DNA from: Plutella xylostella
Taxonomy: Eukaryota; Arthropoda; Insecta; Lepidoptera; Plutellidae
Assembly: GCF_932276165.1 (NCBI RefSeq)
Contig: NC_063988.1
Coordinates: forward strand, 3,286,001-3,350,000
Direction of reading: 5' to 3'
Length of the DNA stretch: 64,000 bases
The stretch's first letter is position 1, and every line of letters begins with the position of its first letter. A program made the position numbers and the translations under genes. This document shows positions 1 to 9,860 of the stretch, piece by piece. The notes below the pieces were generated by a model. The model had not been told where the DNA came from. It made no database searches and saw nothing but the letters and a program-made list of their open reading frames with translations.

Positions 1-813
1 TTTATTAGAGCCACAAAAATAACTGTTTTTTACCTACTATATTTTTTTAGACCTATCATAATGATTAATTGCTCTAAACTCCCGCGCAGATTTTATACGT
101 TCTAGATGTCAGCTTTGTAGGGGACATTGCAAATGCATTATGATTGATTATTTAAATGATGATTGAAAATGTAAATACTTAACAGCCAGGTCTATTTATT
201 CCATAATATACAATATGATTGTGTGTTTTACAAACTTCTATAAATCGTGACAATACTGTAGTAAAAAATATTATAATCCTGATCGATAAAAATAAAAAGG
301 TAGGTCATTGACCGAACTCAAACGAGATTTTGGATATAAAAGTATTTTAAACAGTTACTTAAGAATAAATTCAGTATTAAGCCGACCCAGTTATTATGAT
401 GTGTAATAAATGTGTCTGTAACTCTGTATTTTACTCGAATAACGTACAATTTTACTGTGTTAGTACTCAATGTAATCCATAATCCAATGATACAAATATT
501 TCACTAGAGATAATGAATTTTAAATAGCAATTTAACATTGAATCTTGATTAAGGCATGCAAATAAACATTTTTCATGTCAACTTTGCTATTTTATTTTGA
601 ATATCACACTTACAGTCTGTACTTCCTGCACATACTTATAGGATAGCCAAAGAAGCATTTCTACACAAACTTAATAAATACAAAATAACATTTATATAAA
701 TCATTTATAATATCAAAACAATAAGACTCACTTAATAAATATACTCAACATAAATGACTATATTTACAGCAACAAACAGAATCACCAACAAACGTAAAAA
801 TAATGAACTGGAG
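1..813. other. AT-rich flank with no gene seen
   Basis: Strongly AT-rich sequence with no convincing reading frame on either strand. It holds AATAAA motifs on both strands (561-566 plus, 591-596 minus) and may contain the 3' ends of two convergent transcripts. No repeat recognised. Confidence 0.5.
591..596 (-). promoter_or_regulatory. candidate polyadenylation signal of Scfd2
   Basis: AATAAA on the minus strand, about 470 bp past the Scfd2 stop codon; I saw no closer canonical signal. The implied 3' UTR would contain the MITE copy at 814-1025. A plus-strand AATAAA at 561-566 overlaps the same place, so a convergent neighbour ending here from the left is also possible. Confidence 0.35.
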
Positions 814-1025
814 TCCGACAACCCTAACTTTGTAATGGGTATAAGATGGGACCCTAACTTTGTTATGGGTATAAGATGAGAAAGAACTTTTTAACTGGTA
901 GCTAGCCATAATTGAATGAAGTAAGAAGTACCGCGTACCTCATCACGGGCGATAATAATCGGGCAACAATACCAATTAAGTAAAGTTTTTTTTTTATGTC
1001 GACACTTGTTTCCAACAAAGTTAGC
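814..1025. mobile_element. MITE of the GTCCGACA family, right end truncated
   Basis: Begins with GTCCGACAACCCTAACTTTG, close to the terminal repeat of the element at 43289-43453. The right side keeps CAACAAAGTTAG but lacks the final GTCGGAC. Inside the left end a 27-bp stretch (CCCTAACTTTGT plus ATGGGTATAAGATG) is tandemly duplicated. It lies just downstream of the Scfd2 stop codon, so it probably sits in that gene's 3' UTR. Confidence 0.5.
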
Positions 1026-1062
1026 TTTTACCAAACTGTATCCGCATCTACCTACCAACAAA

Positions 1063-4000
1063 TCACAGCCTCAACACATCACGCATAGCATCAACAGAAG
1101 TGACGATCTTCGTCGACCCTATAATGACGTTGGCGTCAACGCCGCTGGTGATGACGGCGCGGTGCAGGCGCCGGCACTCGTCCAGCGAGACCCCGCCGAT
1201 GATGAAGAGGATGACCGTGGGAGCGTCCATCGGGTGCTTGCGGGACTTCTTGCTTGTCAGGATGCTGGGGGGTGGGGGGATTGGTTTAGTTTATTATGAA
1301 GTGGCATGAATTAAGTCAACTTTTATCAACAAAAAAACAGGAAAATAAGGTAGTCTAGAAATAGAGACCGATTTGGAAAACCCCCTAAAATACGAGCTAT
1401 GATTAGTTATAAGTATGCATTATAATTATCAGGTTTTTCTTAAAACCGTAACACGTTTATAGGCGTTACACTATAACAAACTCATGAACAGGAACTTCCA
1501 CGCCATTAGTTAAAATAACGAGATAGCGTCATAGTTAGGTTAGGACTTTCAAGAATAAAAACGGCTGCGCCTATTAAATATACTTTTTTTAACACAAGTA
1601 GATATGGACCTTGGACCTTATAGGCTACCAAACGTTTAAACGCGAAGAGAAGCTTGAAAACAAAGGCTATTTATTAACACTACCTATGAATACTCACTTA
1701 AGCCCGCTCCTCAGTAGATCCTTAACCCCGTGGTTGCGGTGTCGCAGGTCAACTAACTCTGGTCTTGCGCTGTCCACCAGGTCGTCGACCAGCTGCTGCA
1801 GGACCCCGCGGTACTCGTGCCCCGCGCCCGTCTCCGTCGGCTTTAGTACTGTGTTGTATCTGGAATAGCACAATACAATATAACTTATCTTCCAAACGTC
1901 ATTTATATATTTTATAAGTGTCACTTTCGACTAAGGACGTCGACGACGAATTGGAACACCCTGTATCCCGCTGAATTGACGACTCTACACAGGAAGCCGT
2001 TCGGAGTTGGATGAGATAAGCTGAGCAAAGAGTGTTGTGACGCTCCTTGGAAGATGATTGTAGAGTAATGATAATGATGTTACTTATTATTATTGATTAA
2101 GCCGTGCTAAGTACCTACGGCAGTTACTCTTCCTGACCTTCGTAAAGCCAAGAAGGGACAACTAACCTATTCAGTATCCTCCTCATTTTGGCTATGTCCT
2201 TCAGTTTGCTAAGGACGTCGGCGGCAACGGCCGCGCACTGCTCCGGCGACACCACGCGACCCTCCGCCGACGACAACACGCTCTGGGGATGTAGACATTC
2301 ATTGTTTATTTACACACTCAGTAACTGTATTCTTATAAAGCTTGTTTAACACGAGGTTCAACGCTAAGGGAGTCTTATTAACGTGTGACGAAATACACCA
2401 AGAAACAAGCTAATAACAGTAATGTTAGATGTTACCCCATATACAATTCGCAAAGTAGTAAAAAGGGGATGACTCATCGTCATTATTATGAGAAAGGCAA
2501 GTTTATGGACAAAGATACTTACGTAAGTACTTATTACTTATAGACGACCGAATGGCGTAGTGGTTAGTGACCCTGACTACTAAGCCGATGGTCCCGGGTT
2601 CGATTCCCGGCTGGGGCAGATATTTGTTTAAATACAGATATTTGTTATCGGGTCTTGGATGTGCCCGTAAAATGGCAATAGGCCCGCCCCCTATTACATT
2701 GGGACTAACATAACACTCTGGCGAAAAGTGGGTGCAGCAATGCACCTCTGCCTACCCCGCAAGGGAGTACATTAGTACAAGGCGTGAGTGCGTGTTTTTT
2801 TTTTTTTATTATTACTTTCATGGATAACACTTATCTGACCATTGAAAAAGCAGCCCTAATGGACTTATAATTCGTTTAATTTTAATCAATTTGTTTCTCA
2901 CTTTATGGTCCTCAAATATAGCCACACTGAGCGTCTCCAGCAGTGCCTCTTCATGCTGCTTGGGGAAGGGCACCTCGTCGCCGGCCAGCGAGTACACGCT
3001 CACCAGCAGCGCCAGCAGCCACTCCAGGGCATGATATAGCCCGACCGGCTTATCCTTGCATCACGGTGAATAACGCAGACTAACCTGAAGGGCTAGCACG
3101 GGGCGCAATTAAGACGTGAAAAAGGTTTTCAATCGCGCTCACTCACATAGCGCAAGTAGCGCAACCTCAAGAGAGAGCGCGACGGAGAACTTTTGTCACG
3201 TTTTAATTGCTCCCTGTGCTAGCCCTTCTGTCCAGCTAAACCATTCATCACCGTGACAAACCCTAGTTCAGCTCTTGTGTTTGTCACTAGACACTATTTC
3301 ACAGAATATAACAGACGTAGAATAGCTTATAATACCGTATACTCTACTTCGGCCATTTTTTTTCTCACCTTATGGTCCTCAAATATGGCCACGCTGAGCG
3401 TCTCCACCAGTGCCTCTTCATGCTGCTTGGGGAAGGGCACCTCGTCGCCGGCCAGCGAGTACACGCTCACCAGCAGCGCCAGCAGCCGCTCCAGGGGCAG
3501 CCCGCGCTCCTTGCGGGACTTGATCAGTAGGCTCAGCTGTGGGGGAAGGGAAAGATTGGTTTATTTATGACTACATTTCTAAGGTTGGTTCACATTACTG
3601 TGATAGGGGAAGTGACGCCATATTTATTTTTCAATTCGGAAGATTTTCCCGTTGTCAAAAGATGTTATAGAGTTTATTTAGCCATTGTAGAAATTATAAT
3701 AACAAGTGGTTTACAACTAATTTTATCCCGGAATTCTCACTAAAGGTTTTCCTTTTAGAGCGAAGTGAAACTCGCGGAACAAGAATTGATCCAAAATCCC
3801 TAAAAACCCATTTATAGTTAGGTACATATCCCTGCTGAACGACCGAATGGCGTAGTGGTTAGTGACCCTGACTACTGGTCTTGGATGTGCCCGTAAAATG
3901 GCAATAGGCCCGCCCCCTATTACATTGGGACTAACATAACACTCTGGCGAAAAGTGGGTGCAGCAATGCACCTCTGCCTACCCCGCAAGGGAGTACATTA

Positions 4001-7000
4001 GTACAAGGCGTGAGTGTGTGTGTGTGTGTTATATCCCTGCCGGCATTACAACCGGCGTCTCTACACAGCGACAGACCTGCCTGCCCACACTAGTGGCCTC
4101 GCGACTGGCGGCGATGTTCTGCGTGACCTGCCGCCGCAGCGTGGCCGCCAGCTCGAGCTGGTAGTTATTCTTTATTGATATTAATAATTATCATACATAA
4201 TGCGGGAAATGCTTTTAGAGCGAAGCTAGCGGAACCGCTAGTTGTACATAAATCCCTAAAAACACATTGCCAGTTAATCCCTACCGGTATTCGAACCCAC
4301 ATCTCTCTACACAAAAACTCATTGCTAGTTAATCCCAGCCAGTATTCGAACCCCATCTCTACAGCGACAGACCTGCCTGCCCACACTAGTGGCCTCGCGA
4401 CTGGCGGCGATGTTCTGCGCGACCTGCCGCTGCAGCGAGGCCGCCAGCTCGAGCTGCGCGTGCTGTGGCGCCCTGAGCGTCCCCGCCACGGCTAGAGCCT
4501 GTTGTAGGAGGCCCAGGTGCTGCTCTATGATGTCGTAATTTCCTGCCGAAGGGGTAACATTGAGATATAAATGTAAGAGTTTGTGGTAAAGGTCCTTTGT
4601 TTACTTTTAAATAAAAAAATATGGACAAAAATGAAGATCGGGATGGCTACAAATAAAATATAATACTGCAAATATTTTAAAGTTACTGTTCCAAATTCGC
4701 TGCTACTACTCATTTTACATATTGGTATAAAAGAGTGCGACATATTGGTATAAAAGAGTGCGACAAACATAAATAGATAACCGAACAATGAATTACATTG
4801 AATCAATGAATTCTACATTTTTCGTGCACTCTACACTAGTTACTTTACTAAACATTCCATACCTTTGGTAGCGTTAATAATCTTCTCCATACTCTGTGGC
4901 GTGACTTTCAGCAGAGTCTTCGGTCCCGGCGACCGCTGCACGTCGATCTTGGACAGCTTGTTGTAGAGGTCAAACATGACCTCTTTCTGCGTCTTGTTGA
5001 TCATCTGCTCGAAGGTCTGCACGCAGTACTTGTCGTTGGCGTGGTAGAGGCACCCCGGGCTGAGCTGCAGGTCATCTGTTACTGATGTACTGGAAATAAT
5101 TGAATCATTTAGGTTGATCTCCGGTACCGACTGTGTCGACAGGCATTGTCTGTGTGTGTACATATGTGTGTGTGGGCATACTCCCTAAGAGCCGGCGGCA
5201 CCCACTATTGGCATCGGCAGGCATCTGGATTTTATAAATGGTTATGTGTTCGTAGTAACTAAAATACCGCTTCATGCCTGCCGATGCCAACGAACGAACT
5301 GACGAGGCGACTCTGTATATCTGTATACTGTGGATACGTAGGTCGCAACGGCAAAAAAATCCCTGTGCTACCACGAAGGAGACCCAACCCACGTGTTGTG
5401 CGAACTGGCCCGCGTGTTTTTAGTATTAAAAGCGTATGAGCACGCGCGCGGTAGGTACGGTCAGGGGCAGAGAAACCTGACCTCCCTCTCATAGTAGCAA
5501 TGCTTCTAAGAGGGGTCAGGTACCAAAATTATAAAGGCACTCACACACTGGCCTCGCACAGCGGCGTCATGTCCACGGTCACGTCGGTGCTGTGCCCGGG
5601 CAGGCGTGGCAGCACGCCCAGCACCTTGTCCAGCAGACACTCGGGCGCGGGGCTCGCGCAGCCGCAGAGATCCAGAGTGCGGTCTATGAGGAGGAGAGAT
5701 GCTGGTGACGAGCATAGCTGGAATAGAGGGGATGTGGGTTAATACAAAAGCAAAATATAAGAATTGCTTGTGTAGTAAGATATGGCAAAGATAGTTTGTT
5801 AAAAAATATATCACATTGTGCTGCAGAGGCAATGAAACTATAAATACTAGGCTTGTTTACAATAAAATTAGTAGAATATATTAATGAGCTCAGATTAGAT
5901 TTGGAAAATATACCGCTTCAGCATGCAGGCATAATAAAAACTGATGGCAATATGAAAAAGTTACTACAGGGGCTCAATTCCGGAGGTTCAGAGATTAACC
6001 TCATAACCCAATAATATATCTCCATTTAAACTCTCCCCTAACATGTCCGCTTCCGCTTCAAATCTTTAATTTAACGTCAAACTCATAGAACTTTTGGGCA
6101 ATACACTAAACACACATTCACATAACCAACCTTCCTCCTAGCAAGGCAGACAGGCGAGTTCTCCAGCACTCCTGCCAGGATGGAGCTGTGGGTGCCCATG
6201 TAGTACACCTCCTCCTTCAGGTTCATACCCTCAAGCATGCTGTTCAGAGAGCTCACCAGTCGACGCACTTGAGATCTGAAACCAATGATGAAACGATAGC
6301 TGGTAAGTAATTTTCCGTGTGGGGGAAATCAGATAACATCACATCATCACGACCCATCACGTCCCCACTGTTGGGGCACGGGCCGAATCAGATAAAAACT
6401 AGATGTATGCAAGAATAGGAAACTATAATTATACATTGTTGTCTTGAGTGGATCCACCTTTAGGCAGATAAAGGGTTGCTAAAAATCTATGGTGTCTTAT
6501 CAGGTGAAGTTTCATTTTTAACCTACTAATATTATAAACAACTGCAGTTTGGAGTACTAATGGAAGGATGGCTGAGAAAATGGCTAAATATTTTTTTATG
6601 AAATTTGTCATGTAGGTAGGTGAGACCCGGGATCCCATAGGAAAACATTATACATAAGGAGAAGCGAGCTAGCATAAGAGTACTATTTTTGTAAAAAACA
6701 AACCTTTCACTCTCAGACAAGGTGTAGAGGTCCACAGAAGGTGTAGTCGGTATCAGCTTGCCTTCATACAGTGGGTACACAGGACTGTACGGAGGCATCA
6801 CAAACACATTGCTTGTCAGACTTATGGTGGATATTGGGACATGGATTACTTCTACTGCTGATTGCTGAAAATAATAATTATAATATGTTTAGTTATAATT
6901 AACATACTGATCCATTAATTCAATAATTATTATTTAATTTTACAACATACTTACAACTTTATTAATCCATTGAAGCAACATACTTTCCAACATCTTAGCA

Positions 7001-7662
7001 CATTCCATTGGAGCTTTACCAGCTGAGATTATATCACTAACATCTTTGTCTTTATTTAGCTCCAAATATACCACATCTAGACTAACTGTAGAGGCTAGGA
7101 GGCAGTGAGTGAAGTCACTGTTTTGTATAATCTCCTTGATTGTACTCAGCTGGGTGGCCGTAGCTTGAGTTATGAACAGAGCCTTCTTGTGCTCTGATTT
7201 GCAATACTGTGAAGGATATTGATCATTAAAAAATACAAATTTTAAGTAGTGGAGATGGATGCATATGCTTAAGTTGCAGTAATAATTATGTTAAGATAGT
7301 AAGAGGGAAAATAAGTATGGAAAGTCTTTATTTCCATGCTGCCTCACCCATAACAACATTTAGGAATGTAGGAAAACAAGTCCTCTTCCTAGTTTTAGTA
7401 CTTTGGGGTTACATCTCTGAGTTTATGTATTAAGTATGTTGCTAGTACATGAACTCTGGGGAGCTAGTAGTATAAATTGTTTTACCTCAAATGGTGATAA
7501 TGACTTTACAGCAACAGCTCCTCCAGAGAGTAGGTTGAAGAGGCCACCGTCCCAGTGCAGGCATTCAGCACTGGGATCGTCCAGGAATACCACAGCACCA
7601 ATAATCCGGTTGTAAATCTCTACCCAAGCTGCTTTACTGAATTCTTTCACAGATAGCGACAT
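1063..7662 (-). CDS. Scfd2: Sec1 family domain-containing protein 2 (SM-like), complete, 11 exons
   Basis: Diverged Sec1/Munc18-family protein, a family that binds SNAREs in membrane traffic; the exact role of SCFD2 is poorly known. Exons (minus strand): 7486-7662, 6955-7206, 6704-6864, 6131-6275, 5545-5717, 4863-5089, 4373-4542, 3369-3536, 2167-2282, 1698-1859, 1063-1264. All junctions are GT-AG and all phases fit, giving 1953 nt, 650 aa (human SCFD2 is about 684). Start is the first ATG (MSLSVKEF). Recognisable blocks in order: AVVFLDDPSAECLHWDGG near the N terminus; SILAGVLENSPVCLARRK; LLLIDRTLDL and VLPRLPGHSTDV in exon 5; LLALLVSVYSLAGDE in exon 8; YRGVLQQLVDDLVDSARPE in exon 10; APTVILFIIGGVSLDE in exon 11. 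These align with human SCFD2 as I remember it. The introns hold SINEs, MITEs and two partial exon duplicates. Inference: single functional copy despite the duplicates. Confidence 0.93.
2544..2803 (+). mobile_element. tRNA-derived SINE, near full length
   Basis: Pol III A box region GGCGTAGTGGTTAGTGACCC near 2553 and B box GGTTCGATTCC near 2598, a tRNA-unrelated body, and a 3' end with CAAGGCGTGAGTGCGTG and a T-rich tail. This is the usual lepidopteran tRNA-SINE layout. It is inserted in Scfd2 intron 8 next to the truncated exon-8 duplicate. A second copy lies at 3839-4028, and fragments near 14413, 32380 and 58757. Confidence 0.8.
2822..2857 (+). mobile_element. terminal fragment of a TTA-target MITE
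   Basis: The stretch ATAACACTTATCTGACCATT followed by GAAAAAGCAGCCCT matches the right terminal repeat of the complete element at 27373-27502, apart from one G/T difference. Only one end is present, between the SINE and the exon-8 duplicate. Confidence 0.6.
2892..3027 (-). pseudogene. truncated duplicate of Scfd2 exon 8
   Basis: Nearly identical to 3358-3492, which is the 3' part of Scfd2 exon 8 with its donor flank. Differences include W for R in the LLALL-preceding segment and AAAGTGAG for AAGGTGAG at the donor. Homology ends abruptly at about 3027, so the 5' part of the exon and the splice acceptor are missing. The intact copy at 3369-3536 is the one whose phase fits the gene, so this copy is probably never spliced in. 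Confidence 0.8.
3060..3255. mobile_element. MITE-like inverted repeat
   Basis: The arm at about 3090-3124 (AGGGCTAGCACGGGGCGCAA then TTAAGACGTGAAA) reappears reversed and complemented at about 3195-3231 (CACGTTTTAATTGC then CCTGTGCTAGCCCT). A weaker outer pair, TCACGGTGAAT and ATTCATCACCGTGA, flanks it. A loosely related sequence with TTTTGTCACGTTTTG is seen near 24940. It separates the two exon-8 copies of Scfd2. Confidence 0.6.
3839..4028 (+). mobile_element. tRNA-derived SINE with internal deletion and 10-bp target duplication
   Basis: Same family as 2544-2803 but with the B box and adjoining body deleted (the A-box part jumps from ACTACT straight to GGTCTTGGATGTG). It ends in a TG repeat. 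ATATCCCTGC is present on both sides (about 3825-3836 and 4030-4040), a clear target-site duplication. It lies inside the duplicated exon-7 segment, so it inserted after that duplication. Confidence 0.8.
4077..4161 (-). pseudogene. truncated duplicate of Scfd2 exon 7
   Basis: The 3' half of Scfd2 exon 7 with its donor (GGCAGGCAG then GTCTGT) is repeated almost exactly; the intact exon is 4373-4542. Homology continues into the intron (TTTTAGAGCGAAG and AATCCCTAAAAAC occur in both copies, near 3755 and 4213) but stops upstream at AGCTCGAGCTG. The duplicate has no splice acceptor or 5' exon half, so it is probably silent. Confidence 0.8.
5456..5522. mobile_element. short palindromic MITE, partial
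   Basis: TACGGTCAGGGGCAGAGAAA followed by CCTGAC, then a loop and GGGGTCAGGT. The same arms form the complete 86-bp element at 21405-21490. The right terminal part is missing here. It lies in Scfd2 intron 5, close to the donor of exon 5. Confidence 0.55.
6337..6391 (-). repeat. 3'-end fragment of a SINE family
   Basis: On the minus strand this reads CGTGCCCCAACAGTGGGGAC then GTGATGGGTCGTGATGATG, the shared 3' end of the 5S-derived SINE at 31038-31439 and of the fragments at 10343-10490 and 20550-20627. It lies in Scfd2 intron 3. Confidence 0.6.
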
Positions 7663-8238
7663 GTTTAATACAGACGGTGATCGCACTGATTAGCAAGCTG
7701 AACTTATGAATCAGTTAATCGTTAGATTTCTTCTAAATGCAATCCATGAGGAATTTAATTCATAAAATATTTTTCAGAAACTTGAAATCAAAACAAACAA
7801 TCTGCCACCTCGAACATACGGTAACTGACACTGACAGTGACAGAAAATGACCGAATGAAATCATTCATTGACAGCTGTCACTTTACATAGTTGTGAAGTG
7901 TGTGTAAACACTCCATAACATAATGTATTATTCTGAGGAACTCCGTTTGGTTCACGCCCACCATCTATTGCCGAGTAGCGGTACTATTATCTAACCCCAA
8001 CGATGTCTTGTTCTTCTGCAGTGGAATAGCAACATTCCTCAGAGCTTCTGCAACCAAAAGTATTTGATTTAATCACTATTATAATATATATTATAGAGTG
8101 AATCCTACGGGCATGAAGAGGTCATGGCTCGTATTTGTCATCTCCACTTTAGAAATTGTTTCATTGAACAATTACATTATGACAATCCACTTCAAACAGT
8201 AGATGGGCAAATTAAACCAAAAATGATGTTTCCATCAG
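7663..8238. other. intergenic stretch upstream of Scfd2 and downstream of COX6A
   Basis: Must hold the Scfd2 promoter and 5' UTR, both transcribed leftwards. No clear TATA box. The part 7920-8060 contains TTCTGAGGAA and TTCCTCAGA about 100 bp apart as a weak inverted pair, perhaps an old MITE. No reading frame. Confidence 0.5.
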
Positions 8239-8244
8239 TTTATT
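8239..8244 (-). promoter_or_regulatory. polyadenylation signal of COX6A
   Basis: AATAAA on the minus strand, 76 bp past the COX6A stop codon, at the expected distance for a short 3' UTR. Confidence 0.6.
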
Positions 8245-8319
8245 AACTTATTAATATTACAATACACATTGTTATCTAATGCTTTCCACGATCTTACTAA
8301 TTTACAGACATGATGGTGT

Positions 8320-9390
8320 TTAGTGCTCATCTTCGTAGCCGTTGGGGAGGGGGTTGACGTGGGGGTTGTGGAACAGGGATTTCTGGCCGTCACCCCACGG
8401 GAAACGCTGTGGAGTAAAAAATACAATGTAAATTGGGTGATTGATGTATTAATCGTTTTACAAAAGTTTATCAGCAAAGGATACATTTTTCTAGGTGAAG
8501 CCATTGTGAAAAGAATATAGCTACTTATCTTTAATTAAGTATTGTGAGGTGCATATAAAATATGGAATCAGTCAGTAAAAAGGGAGGCTGATGGGAATTG
8601 TGTTGTATGGACCCTTCAGCTCTGGCAGTAAATGCCAAATCCACCACAAAGGTTGTGTACCCTAATTGTTTTTTTATTCATTTGTAACCTAATTGATATG
8701 CCATTTGGTCTATATTTTCAACATTTCTTAATAATCGTGCAGCATTGGCCACCAATGTAAATGCTCCATAATTCCAAAGCAGAAATTAACTTACCAGCTG
8801 ATTTCTATCATGAAATATAATAGCTGTACCTTTGTGCGGACGCGCAGGTACTCGTAGGGCACGAACGGGGGCCTCTCGTGGTGCGCGTGCTCCTGGTGGG
8901 CCAGGTATGCGTTCACCATGCCCAGACCCACTGCGGGGAATGCCACGAAGAACGACAGCTTCTTCCACAGCTTGTGGCCACCTGGAACATGGCCATTGAG
9001 TGATTAGTTATCAACAATTTAGTAAATTGGTGGTTTATGACTTGAAGAGAACTGATAGATAATAGATTTATCCATCTATGATAGGTTAGGATTAATGAGA
9101 TTTTTATAGGACATAACCTAATCAGTTTATTGCATAGATACTTGTTTAAATACAAAAACTTCAGTAACAAAAGCAGTCTTGTTTTCATAAAACCAGCACT
9201 GGTGTTGAATTGATAACAGCAGACAGTAGAACTTTGGTTAGAGTTGCTTACAATGGTTACATAATATTGAAACACCAAAACATGTATTTTTTCTCTTACC
9301 TCCGTGTCCTCCAGCGGTGGCAGCGTGAGAAGAGGAACGGGCAGAAGCCCGCAGGTATTGCAAAGCTGCTTTCTGAAGAATTGCAGCCAT
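8320..9390 (-). CDS. COX6A: cytochrome c oxidase subunit 6A, mitochondrial, 3 exons
   Basis: Nuclear-encoded small subunit of respiratory complex IV in the mitochondrial inner membrane. Exons: 9300-9390, 8830-8981, 8320-8406; GT-AG junctions with consistent phases, 109 aa, the usual family length. The N terminus (MAAILQKAALQYLRASARSS) is basic and hydroxylated with no acidic residue, fitting a mitochondrial presequence. Exon 2 has the single membrane span (LSFFVAFPAVGLGMVNAYLA) followed by HERPPFVPYEYLRVRTK. Exon 3 has the family signature FPWGDG..SLFHNPHVNPLP. The fly homologue is levy. The start codon lies only about 0.2 kb from the S6KL polyadenylation signals, so the promoter must be compact. 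Confidence 0.96.
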
Positions 9391-9591
9391 TTTAGCCAAG
9401 ATAATTACACAAATTCGTACAACACTTGAAAAATTTATCAAATGTCACTTGTCAAAGTTATCTGACACTGACAACCAATTATTTTGTCTGTGGTATTATT
9501 TTTTTCTCAGGCAAGAGATTTCTTGATTTTAATTTTTTATCCAACTATGCATTGCATTTCAGGAAAATGAAAAAAATCATCAAGTTTTATC
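9391..9591. other. compact COX6A promoter region
   Basis: Only 201 bp separate the COX6A start codon from the first S6KL polyadenylation signal. This gap must hold the COX6A 5' UTR and promoter. No TATA box seen; not analysed further. Confidence 0.45.
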
Positions 9592-9603
9592 TTTATTTTT
9601 ATT
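9592..9603 (-). promoter_or_regulatory. tandem polyadenylation signals of S6KL
   Basis: Two minus-strand AATAAA hexamers (9592-9597 and 9598-9603), about 150 bp past the S6KL stop codon. Confidence 0.55.
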
Positions 9604-9749
9604 GAATGGGAAAATCAACACACATTTATCACCTAGCTTATTCACTTTGCTCTAATTATAATGAAAATGGCACATGGTTAAAAGTTACATTAGATTGCTA
9701 TATTTTTTTACAATGCAATGATACTAACGTAGTAGTTACTTAACTACAT

Positions 9750-9860
9750 TCAAAATACACAAGGTTGATCAAACGATGTAAAGTCTTCTCTTGATCTTGG
9801 TTCAGAAATTATTACAGGTCCATCCGGGAAATACTTCTCTAAAATGGACTTAGGAGATAC
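9750..9860 (-). CDS. S6KL: S6KL exon 10: C-terminal tail
   Basis: VSPKSILEKYFPDGPVIISE and onward to DQPCVF, stop. Acceptor CTGTTTCAG, phase 0. Confidence 0.85.
   Translation of the reverse strand, partial: VSPKSILEKYFPDGPVIISEPRSREDFTSFDQPCVF

Noticed and set aside
2596..2615. tRNA B box GGTTCGATTCC as a possible tRNA gene
   Set aside because: No tRNA cloverleaf or 3' acceptor stem closes around it; it belongs to a dispersed SINE found several times in the window. The same holds for 32390 and 58795.
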